A stretch of 13,340 nt of DNA from Oligoflexia bacterium (GTDB lineage Bacteria > Myxococcota_A > UBA796 > UBA2385): assembly GCA_013152105.1 (NCBI GenBank), contig JAADHA010000608.1, positions 1 through 13,340 on the forward strand, read 5' to 3'. Within the stretch, counting starts at the first letter, position 1, and the number at the start of each line of letters is the position of its first letter. The translations under genes were made by a program, and so were the position numbers. Positions 7,214 to 13,340 of the stretch are shown piece after piece. The notes under the pieces are model-generated. The model saw only the letters and a program-made list of their open reading frames with translations. It searched no databases and had not been told where the DNA came from.

Positions 7214-7825
7214 TCAGTCCGTCCAGGCGATGGCCAAGGTTCCGTGACCGTCGATGACGTCCACGGCGAATTCTTTTGCCAGCTCCGACCGCTTCAGCTT
7301 CGGCCCCCACACCGCGACCGAGTAATGTCCATCGGGTACGCCTGAGATGGTGAAGTGTCCCTCTGCATCGGTCACCGCGAAGTGGGGGGTGGCCAGCACC
7401 ACCACAAAGCCCTCCATTTCCGGGTGCAGCGTGCAGAGCTGCGTGTACACGCCGACCGTGCTGAAGGTGTGAGACCTGCGCTGACTCCTCGACCAGGTTC
7501 CCAGGTTGTAGCCCTCGCCGTCAGGCGAGAAGACATTGTGATTGACCGGGTCGTTGTTGATGAAGTCGACCGTGGTCCCGACCAGCACGGGCAGGACGTG
7601 CGGCACAAAAGCCAGATCCTGCTGGTCCAACAGGGGGTGGCTGGATCGCGGGGAGGGGTGCTCGGTGGGGACCGTCACCGACACGACGATGTTGGCGTTC
7701 CCCTTGTTGTGCTGAAGAGTGCCCTCGATGGTCCCGGCCAGGGCGGTCGAGCCGAAGCACAGGCTGGTCGACAGGATGATCGCGCCAAATATGGCGCACT
7801 TGTGGGCGGCGGCACTAGTAGGCAT
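7214..7825 (-). CDS. Periplasmic cupredoxin (type-1 copper) protein, amicyanin-like spacing
   Basis: A 203-residue exported protein. The signal peptide ends near S-T-A-L-A at residue 30. Residues about 31-145 form a plastocyanin-like cupredoxin domain. V-D-F-I-N-N-D-P-V-N-H supplies H96, and Q-L-C-T-L-H-P-E-M supplies C131, H134 and M137, together a complete type-1 copper site with the C-x2-H-x2-M spacing of amicyanin. Residues about 146-203 (T-D-A-E-G-H-F-T-I-S-G-V-P-D-G-H-Y) resemble the carboxypeptidase-regulatory beta-sandwich. Such proteins are often labelled methylamine utilization protein, but no mau gene is here. The ATG overlaps the end of the cytochrome gene by 11 bases and has GAGGA six bases before it, so translational coupling is likely. 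Its probable role is electron transfer in the periplasm, as donor to or acceptor from the adjacent cytochrome (inferred). Confidence 0.85.
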   Translation of the reverse strand: MPTSAAAHKCAIFGAIILSTSLCFGSTALAGTIEGTLQHNKGNANIVVSVTVPTEHPSPRSSHPLLDQQDLAFVPHVLPVLVGTTVDFINNDPVNHNVFSPDGEGYNLGTWSRSQRRSHTFSTVGVYTQLCTLHPEMEGFVVVLATPHFAVTDAEGHFTISGVPDGHYSVAVWGPKLKRSELAKEFAVDVIDGHGTLAIAWTD

Positions 7826-9194
7826 AGGTCATCCTCAGGCGGACAGACTCCAGCTCTGGCGAGACGACAGCGCTGGGTGAGGTTGGACTGGCAGTTCCCA
7901 TGGCTGCTCCCCAGCCCGCCGGTGGCGCGCCGCGGGATCGCTCGACCGTGGCGAGGAGGACGAACTTGAGGTTGGCCCGTGCCAGCGCGGCGACGCCAGG
8001 GCTGAGCCGCAGGTCGGAGAGGGTGGCGCTGCCGTCATCGGGGTGGATCATCGTCCACTGAGTCCGGACGACAGGAAACAGCCAGGGAAAGACCCGGACC
8101 GACAGCTCGTCTACCTGGCTCAGGACGGAGACGCCCAGGCCGGCGCCATCGACATCGTCGTGCGTTTCGCCTCGGACACTGGCGTCCAGCACCAGCGCTT
8201 GCAATTCGGCTCGGACACTGCCCCCCAGGCTCAGGGCTGTGTCGATGCTGCCATCGGTGGCCTGGGACGAGGACCGGGCGCCGTTGACGGCCAGCGTGAT
8301 CGCGGCGCCTGGCCTGGGCTTGTCGTCGGGTGTGACCGCGCCGGCTTCACCGTCCATTCGTAGCCCTCCCAGCCGGACGCCCATGTGGGCGTAGACATCC
8401 TGGGGGGTGCGCAGGCGGGCATTTTTGCCTTGTTCCAAGCCCATCGACCAGTCGAAGCGTCCGGCCACCAGACCGTTGAGTTCGATGAGCTTGTCAGGGG
8501 CGCCAAGTGCCCAGGCCGCGTCGGGCGCGCGTCCGTACAAGGCGGTGACCGCCAAGGACGGTGTCGCTCGGTCGTCGATGTAGGAGGAGTGCGTGCCGAA
8601 GCTCGACGTGGTCGGGGCGGCCTGGCCGATGATCAGGTTCAGGGTGTGGGCCGTCCCGAGCAGGTCGTTGAAGTGTACCGTGGCGCTGTCCACCACCACG
8701 CCCTGCTGGTCCAGGTCGATGTCCGCGTAGAAGGTGTTGTGGGCGTCGAAGCTGCCTGCGGCCAGCAGTGACACGCTGTCGACTAGATCGTTGATGATCA
8801 AGGCCGCCCCGTCGTCGGCCCGCGCTGCGCTGGAGCCCGTGTCGGGGTGGGCCCTGATCTCACCATGCACAGCCAGGGCCAGCGGCACCTGCCCGGGCAA
8901 GGTGCTGGGCCAGACGGCCTTTGGAAAGACGCGCTTGTAGGCCTGGCTGCCCATGGACAGGACTCGCTGCTTGACCATCTCGTCGTCGGCTTCTGGGAAG
9001 CGCAGGCCATCCCGTCGGAAAGCCTCGCCGAAGGGGTTGAGCCGAGGGAAAACCGTGTGACAGGTCTCGCAGCTTGTCCCATACTTTCGGGCAAAGGCCG
9101 GGATCGCCAAGGCGGGCTGGGACAGAAGCCCCAGCGCGATCATGCAGGCCATCGCCAGGACCCTGCTCAGATGGACCCTGCTTGCTCGCATCAT
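7815..9194 (-). CDS. Monoheme cytochrome c fused to predicted outer-membrane beta-barrel (Cyc2-like)
   Basis: A 459-residue exported protein. The signal peptide ends at A-L-A (28-30). The mature start I-P-A-F-A-R-K-Y-G-T-S-C-E-T-C-H places one c-type heme site (C42, C45, H46) at the very N-terminus, followed by F-P-R-L-N-P-F-G-E-A-F-R. This resembles the heme-domain signature of Cyc2 porin-cytochromes (F-A-R-x-T-G, C-x-x-C-H, P-x-L-N). The remaining 390 residues alternate polar and hydrophobic residues and end with V-R-L-R-M-T-Y-A-Y, a typical aromatic outer-membrane barrel terminus. Length fits Cyc2. A broader family annotated simply as cytochrome c shares F-A-R-K-Y-G-T-S-C, so orthology to true Cyc2 is not proven. 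The first ATG overlaps the regulator stop as ATGA. A second ATG follows immediately and is better placed for the AGGA just upstream. Confidence 0.8.
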   Translation of the reverse strand: MMRASRVHLSRVLAMACMIALGLLSQPALAIPAFARKYGTSCETCHTVFPRLNPFGEAFRRDGLRFPEADDEMVKQRVLSMGSQAYKRVFPKAVWPSTLPGQVPLALAVHGEIRAHPDTGSSAARADDGAALIINDLVDSVSLLAAGSFDAHNTFYADIDLDQQGVVVDSATVHFNDLLGTAHTLNLIIGQAAPTTSSFGTHSSYIDDRATPSLAVTALYGRAPDAAWALGAPDKLIELNGLVAGRFDWSMGLEQGKNARLRTPQDVYAHMGVRLGGLRMDGEAGAVTPDDKPRPGAAITLAVNGARSSSQATDGSIDTALSLGGSVRAELQALVLDASVRGETHDDVDGAGLGVSVLSQVDELSVRVFPWLFPVVRTQWTMIHPDDGSATLSDLRLSPGVAALARANLKFVLLATVERSRGAPPAGWGAAMGTASPTSPSAVVSPELESVRLRMTYAY

Positions 9195-10528
9195 TCCTGC
9201 TGCCAGCGCGCCAGGCGCCGGTACAGGGTGGCCTGGTCGATCTCCAGCATCGCGGCGGCTCGTTCACGATTGTTGCCCGCGGCTCGCAACACCCACGCCA
9301 CATGCTGACGTTCGAAGTGGTCGACTGCGCCGCGCAGGGCCACGGGGAGCGACTCGCCAGATCGAAGCTCCATGGGCAGATGATCGGATTCGACCCGTCC
9401 GCCACCGCTGAGAATGGTGGCCCGCTCCAGCACATTGGACAGCTCGCGAACATTGCCCGGCCAGTCGTAGGCCAGCAGTCCGCGCATCGCCGCGTTCGTG
9501 AGGGTTGCGGAGCGACGGCCCTGGGACCGGGCGTGTCGCCGAAGGAAGTGCTCGGCCAGGGTCGGGATGTCCTCGCGCCGCTCGCGCAGGGGAGGCAGCG
9601 GGATCCGCATCACGTCCAGGCGGAACAGCAAGTCCTGGCGGAAGCGATGCTCGGCCACGGCGACGGCCAGGTCCTGGTTGGTCGCGGCGACCAAGCGAAT
9701 ATCGACGCGCTCTGGGCGGTCGGCGCCAACAGGCAGGACCTCGCCAGACTCCAGGGTGCGCAGCAGCTTGGCCTGCAGGCCGATCGGCATCTCCACCAGC
9801 TCGTCCAGGAAGACCGTGCCGCCGCTGGCCGCCCGCAGGATCCCGGCACGCCGCCGATCAGCGCCGGTGAAGGCGCCGCGTTCGTGGCCAAAGAGCTGAG
9901 CTTCCACCATCTCGGCGGGCAAGGCCGCCATGTTGACGGCGATGAACTCGCGCCCTGCCCGCTTGGAGCGCGCGTGGATGGCGCGGGCCACCAGTTCCTT
10001 GCCGGTTCCGCTCTCGCCGGTGATCAGCACATTGGTCGACGTGGGCGCCACCATCTCCACCAGCTTGTGTACCGCCCGCATGGGGGGGCTGTCGCCGACC
10101 AGCCCCTCGAAACCGCGGTCTCGGCTCAGCTCGCGGCGCAAGCGCAGCAGCTCGCCACGCAGCGCCTGGTTGGCCAGGATCCGAGACGCCTTCTGGACCA
10201 GCTCTTCGCCGACCACCGGCTTGAGCAGGTAGTCCGCGGCGCCCGTCCGCAGGGCCTCGATGGCCGAGTCGACCGACGCATAGGCCGTCATCACCAGCAC
10301 GCTGGTCTCGGGCCGCTGGGCCAGCAAGCGCCGCAACAGGCTGAGTCCATCCAGACGCGGCATGCGGATGTCCGTGACCACCAGCGCAAAGTCCTCGTCG
10401 AGGGCCCGCTCCAGCCCCGCCATGCCGTCCTCGGCCGTCTCCACCGCGTAGCCGGCGTGGGCCAGGTACTCGGCCAGGTTGACCCGCAGGACCTCTTCAT
10501 CATCCACGATCAGGATCCGCGCGGTCAT
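9191..10528 (-). CDS. NtrC-family sigma-54-dependent response regulator
   Basis: A 445-residue activator with the full NtrC layout. The receiver domain (1-115) has D10/E11, phospho-acceptor D53, T81 and K103. The AAA+ domain (about 140-375) has Walker A G-E-S-G-T-G-K-E at 171-178, the sigma-54 contact loop G-A-F-T-G-A at 218-223 and Walker B G-G-T-V-F-L-D-E at 236-243. A Fis-type helix-turn-helix lies at about 405-442. The intact GAFTGA loop means it should open sigma-54 promoters. The start overlaps the kinase stop by four bases, and its own stop overlaps the cytochrome start by four (ATGA), so regulator and structural genes share a transcript. The likely target is the operon promoter itself, which would make it autoregulatory. 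No convincing -24/-12 element was found in the window. Confidence 0.95.
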   Translation of the reverse strand: MTARILIVDDEEVLRVNLAEYLAHAGYAVETAEDGMAGLERALDEDFALVVTDIRMPRLDGLSLLRRLLAQRPETSVLVMTAYASVDSAIEALRTGAADYLLKPVVGEELVQKASRILANQALRGELLRLRRELSRDRGFEGLVGDSPPMRAVHKLVEMVAPTSTNVLITGESGTGKELVARAIHARSKRAGREFIAVNMAALPAEMVEAQLFGHERGAFTGADRRRAGILRAASGGTVFLDELVEMPIGLQAKLLRTLESGEVLPVGADRPERVDIRLVAATNQDLAVAVAEHRFRQDLLFRLDVMRIPLPPLRERREDIPTLAEHFLRRHARSQGRRSATLTNAAMRGLLAYDWPGNVRELSNVLERATILSGGGRVESDHLPMELRSGESLPVALRGAVDHFERQHVAWVLRAAGNNRERAAAMLEIDQATLYRRLARWQQE

Positions 10529-12792
10529 GTTCCTGCCTCCAGGGGAATGTGTACCGCGAAGACGGTCCCGTCGTCCCCAGTCCTCTCCATGACCAGGGAG
10601 CCCTTCAGGCCTTCGACGATACCGCGGCTGACGAACAGCCCCAGGCCGGTCCCGCGACCGGATGCCTTGGTGCTCAGCAGTGGCTCGAAGAGTCGGGCGC
10701 GCATCTCTTCGGCGATGCCCGTTCCTGTGTCGATCACGCGCACGATCACCTCGGTGCTGGTGGCCTGGCCCTCGATCCGAAGGGTGCCGCCCTCGGGCAT
10801 GGCGTCCATGGCGTTGATGCCAAGATTCAGCAGCACTTGGACGAGCTGGTCTTCACGAGCGCGTACGCCGGGCAGAGTCGGAGGCCCATCCGTCACGATG
10901 TTTACGCAACGTGAGCGTGGGTCATGGCCCAGCAGTCTGGCCACGTCGCCGATGACCTGTGCCACCGAGACAAGCACGACATCGTCGCGTTTGCGGCGCG
11001 CGAAATTGGTCAGCTCTCGCAGCAGCCCCGCCATGCGCTGCACCTGTTTCTCGATCACTGGCAGGGTCTGCTGGGCCCGTTCGCTGTCCGGCATCTCGCG
11101 CACCAAGCGTAGCTGAGACTGGATCGAGGCCAGCGGGTTGCCGATCTCATGGGCCAGACCCGCCGCCAGCAGGCCCAGAGCGGCCATCTTCTCCTGGTGC
11201 ATGGCTTGGGCAACCAGTTGTTTTTCCACCGTGACCACCCGGCCGATCTGGACGACGGCTTCGACCCGGTCCTGTGCCGCGGGGTCCTGTGGTGCGGGGT
11301 CATCGGTTTTGACCAGGACGGGGAAATTCTCGATCTGCAGGATGTCTTTGCCACGCACTGTGTCGATGGTGATCTCATCGCGCGTCGGGCGGCCGGTCGC
11401 GAAGACCTGGCACACCGGGCAGCCTTCACAGGGCGCGGTGTCACCGATGAGCAGGCCCTGACGGCGTTCGCCGACCAGGGGCTGGCCGTGCAGGCGGACC
11501 GCGGCGTGGTTGGCCTTGAGAATCCGCAGGTCCGAGTCGACGACCAGGACCCGCTGCTCGATCGAGTTCAACAGCAGCTCGGTGAACTCCTGGCTTCGCT
11601 GCAGGGCCGCCGTGCGTTCGGCGATCCGCCCCTCGAGCAGGTCATGGGCTTCCTTCAGCGCGGTGCTCATCGAGTTGAAGCTGCGGGCGAGCTGTCTCAT
11701 CTCGACCGCGCCGACCTCGGGGACGCGCTCGCCCACGACGCCGGACTCCATGCGTCGGGCCGCATCGGCCAGGGTGTGCAGCGGGCGTGCCGTGGTCCGT
11801 GCGGTCACGAACATCACCGGGAACATCAGCGCCACGAAGGCTGTGCCCAGCACGATCGCCTGCCACTTGAGGCGCTCGACCGCGGCCAGCGCCTTGCGGT
11901 CGGGTAGCTCCAGCATGATCCCCCAGCCCAGGCTGGGCATGGGGGCGTAGGCACCGATGGCCTCTCCGGCGATGGGGCTGTCGTAGCGCCCGACCCACTG
12001 TTCGCCGGCCTGTATGATCGCCAGCGCGGCGGGGTGCATCAAAGCACCGAAGCGCTGGCTTGGATCGTCGCTCGAGCTGAACAGGAGCCGCCCCGCGGAG
12101 TCGACCAGGTAGACATCGGCGTCGGTGGTGCGCTCCCTGTGGGCCCGCAGCAGCTCTTTTCGGATGTCCATCTGGAAGCGACCACACAGAAATCCGATCG
12201 GCTTGTCCTGCGCCCGCAGGACGACGGCGTGGACGAAGGCGGGTTGGCTGAGCGTGCCGGTCACCGGGTCGAGGTCGGGTCCGACCGTGATGGTGTTGTC
12301 GCCGCTCGACCAGCGGCAGATCTTGGTAGTCTCCGCTACCGTCTGCATGAGAGAATCTTCCGAGGTGGCCAGAAACTTGAAGTTTTTGTCGAGGACAATC
12401 AGCGCCTCGGTGCTCTCGGTTTCGGCCGCCTTGGCCGCAAGGTGCATGTGCAGGCGGTCGAGGTAGTCGGCCTCTTGGACCGGGTCCTGTGTGGTGGCCA
12501 TCGCCAGCACCAGGGATGAGAGATAGCGGTTGCCGGCGGCGATGGATGACAGCAGTTCCCGTCGAGAGTGTACGAAGCCCAGGGTGTCGGAAGCTTCCAA
12601 GGCGGCGACATTCTGGGCGTTCTGGAAGGCCGTGCGGGTGAGCTGCAGGCGCGTTTGGATGTAGCCCCAGGCGTTGGTGAAGAGCAGCGGCCCCAGCGAG
12701 AAGGCCACCAGCAGCCCGAACAGCCGCGCCCGCAGGCTACCGGGGAAGCGGGCTTGCACCGTCGGCGTGGGGTCGGGCTGGTGGGGGCGCAT
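10525..12792 (-). CDS. Membrane sensor histidine kinase: extracytoplasmic sensor, HAMP, PAS, HisKA, HATPase
   Basis: 755 residues from this ATG. The first membrane segment is at about 24-44. An extracytoplasmic region (about 45-308) looks like a double-Cache sensor, with Y-L-V-D-S-A-G-R-L-L-F-S and P-S-L-G-W-G-I-M-L-E near its end. The second membrane segment is at about 311-331 and HAMP at about 333-385. A PAS domain (about 405-525) contains C455-x2-C458-x2-C461. The H-box A-G-L-A-H-E-I-G-N-P-L has H548. The N-box has N656 and N660. G1 is D-T-G-T-G-I and G2 is G-R-G-T-G-L-G-L. It resembles NtrB/ZraS-type partners of sigma-54 activators and surely pairs with the next gene, overlapping it by four bases. 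The frame is open to 13134, but the extra 114 codons are Arg/His/Pro-rich with no domain, so I start at 12792. The ligand is unknown; a periplasmic redox or metal cue is an inference from the operon. Confidence 0.92.
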   Translation of the reverse strand: MRPHQPDPTPTVQARFPGSLRARLFGLLVAFSLGPLLFTNAWGYIQTRLQLTRTAFQNAQNVAALEASDTLGFVHSRRELLSSIAAGNRYLSSLVLAMATTQDPVQEADYLDRLHMHLAAKAAETESTEALIVLDKNFKFLATSEDSLMQTVAETTKICRWSSGDNTITVGPDLDPVTGTLSQPAFVHAVVLRAQDKPIGFLCGRFQMDIRKELLRAHRERTTDADVYLVDSAGRLLFSSSDDPSQRFGALMHPAALAIIQAGEQWVGRYDSPIAGEAIGAYAPMPSLGWGIMLELPDRKALAAVERLKWQAIVLGTAFVALMFPVMFVTARTTARPLHTLADAARRMESGVVGERVPEVGAVEMRQLARSFNSMSTALKEAHDLLEGRIAERTAALQRSQEFTELLLNSIEQRVLVVDSDLRILKANHAAVRLHGQPLVGERRQGLLIGDTAPCEGCPVCQVFATGRPTRDEITIDTVRGKDILQIENFPVLVKTDDPAPQDPAAQDRVEAVVQIGRVVTVEKQLVAQAMHQEKMAALGLLAAGLAHEIGNPLASIQSQLRLVREMPDSERAQQTLPVIEKQVQRMAGLLRELTNFARRKRDDVVLVSVAQVIGDVARLLGHDPRSRCVNIVTDGPPTLPGVRAREDQLVQVLLNLGINAMDAMPEGGTLRIEGQATSTEVIVRVIDTGTGIAEEMRARLFEPLLSTKASGRGTGLGLFVSRGIVEGLKGSLVMERTGDDGTVFAVHIPLEAGT

Positions 12793-12977
12793 GCCGACCC
12801 AGTTAGCAGCTTTTCGCTGGTGGGGGAGGGTGGCTTTTGCGTGTCTGCGGGCAGATTCGGCGACCTGTGGGACGGCGACCCTGGCTTGGGGCGCGCGGTG
12901 CTGCTGGTCTCGACAGCGGACGCAATGGAGATCCGATGGTGGCTGGAGGCCGATGCCGACGTGCCGGTGGAGCGTCG

Positions 12978-13141
12978 CGCGGCGTCCACGTCGATAGCCA
13001 CGCCGATGGCGGGCAGCTCCACCTGCTGGCCCGGCGCCGGTAGTGCGGGAACTTGCCCCCACGGTCCCATTCCTCGGTGCCCTTGGACAGAACCTCGACC
13101 AGAACGGCGGGGTTGGTGGCAGCGATGTGGTCATCTACAAT
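12978..13141 (-). pseudogene. Decayed Uma2-family (DUF820) endonuclease fragment
   Basis: On the minus strand one frame reads N-P-A-V-L-V-E-V-L-S-K-G-T-E-E-W-D-R-G (from 13114), then a G-K-F-P-H-Y-R-R ending about 13035. This matches the core of Uma2 PD-(D/E)XK-like proteins. About a dozen bases later, in a different frame, V-E-L-P-A-I-G-V-A-I-D-V-D (13022 to 12984) matches a Uma2 C-terminal end. The 40-50 residues normally between the two are missing, and no recognisable N-terminal half lies upstream. I read it as a remnant with an internal deletion plus frameshift. It sits just upstream of the kinase-cytochrome operon. The family call for the core motif is fairly firm; the C-terminal match is weaker. 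Confidence 0.55.
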
Positions 13142-13340
13142 CGGGAGTGCCCCGGGGTGCAGATCGAGATCGCCTACGTGCGCTGCAGTGAGTTGCGGGG
13201 CTCGGGCTGGATCCCCGTCATGCTCGTCGACCATGTCAAGCTGGCCGCCATCTGCACCAAGCGCTCGGGGCCGCTGGAGTGGCGCCTTGCCTACCGGAGG
13301 TCCGAGACGCAGAAGGTATCGCCCGGGTCTTGGAGCAACG
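13043..13340 (+). CDS. Partial reading frame leaving the window, unrecognised
   Basis: This frame is open on the plus strand from 12998, after a TAG at 12995-12997, to the window end. The first GTG is at 13043 and a later ATG at 13220. From about 13150 on, third positions are nearly all G or C, while the antisense frame lacks that bias. The product there looks protein-like (for example I-P-V-M-L-V-D-H-V-K-L-A-A-I-C-T). I recognise no family. The part before about 13141 coincides antisense with the Uma2 remnant, so the true start is probably later than 13043. The sequence beyond 13340 is needed to judge it. Confidence 0.4.
   Translation, partial: MRELAPTVPFLGALGQNLDQNGGVGGSDVVIYNRECPGVQIEIAYVRCSELRGSGWIPVMLVDHVKLAAICTKRSGPLEWRLAYRRSETQKVSPGSWSN

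Noticed and set aside
9074..11116. A 680-codon open frame on the plus strand across the sigma-54 activator and kinase
   Set aside because: It is fully antisense to genes with every expected motif and has a low-complexity Gln/His/Arg-rich product. Long antisense frames are expected in GC-rich coding DNA.
12793..13134. N-terminal extension of the large histidine kinase
   Set aside because: The extra 114 codons are Arg/His/Pro-rich and run through the Uma2 relic in another frame. The membrane segment and sensor start soon after the ATG at 12792.
1..13340. CRISPR array, tRNA, rRNA, insertion sequence or phage genes
   Set aside because: I looked for regularly spaced repeats, tRNA-like cloverleaf ends, rRNA motifs and transposase motifs and found none.

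Overview
The window is GC-rich, tightly packed bacterial chromosome. GTG starts are common and third codon positions are mostly G or C. A lipoprotein signal with an L-A-G-C lipobox and a predicted outer-membrane beta-barrel cytochrome point to a diderm. The Gly/Thr/Asp-rich spacer in the TIG lipoprotein and the many two-component proteins recall Myxococcota and other former Deltaproteobacteria. That assignment is an inference; no rRNA or marker gene is present.

Left part, plus strand (168-4277): a polytopic membrane protein of the LPG-synthase/flippase-like UPF0104 family, then a PhoB-type response regulator, a PhoR-like histidine kinase with no membrane segment, and a TIG-domain lipoprotein. 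The last three are 7 and 11 bases apart and look like one operon. No phosphate genes are nearby, so the input signal is unknown.

Middle (4184-7170): a minus-strand Ski2/Mtr4-like DExH helicase. Its short leader carries a perfect 14-bp tandem duplication and a 10-bp palindrome next to the start codon. Upstream of it on the opposite strand is a 59-residue orphan Flp-type pilin with its own Shine-Dalgarno, a candidate promoter and a terminator-like hairpin.

Right part, minus strand (12792 down to 7214): four genes joined by 4-, 4- and 11-base overlaps. In order they are a membrane histidine kinase with an extracytoplasmic sensor, an NtrC-type sigma-54 activator, a monoheme cytochrome fused to a probable outer-membrane barrel (resembling Cyc2-type porin-cytochromes), and a periplasmic cupredoxin with a complete type-1 copper site. 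This is the most interesting part of the window. An outer-membrane monoheme conduit paired with a periplasmic blue-copper carrier resembles the Cyc2-rusticyanin logic of iron oxidisers, here tied to its own two-component system. Electron transfer across the outer membrane is an inference.

Right edge (12793-13340): a decayed Uma2-family nuclease fragment on the minus strand, next to or overlapping a plus-strand reading frame that leaves the window. Positions 1-167 hold no gene I can support.
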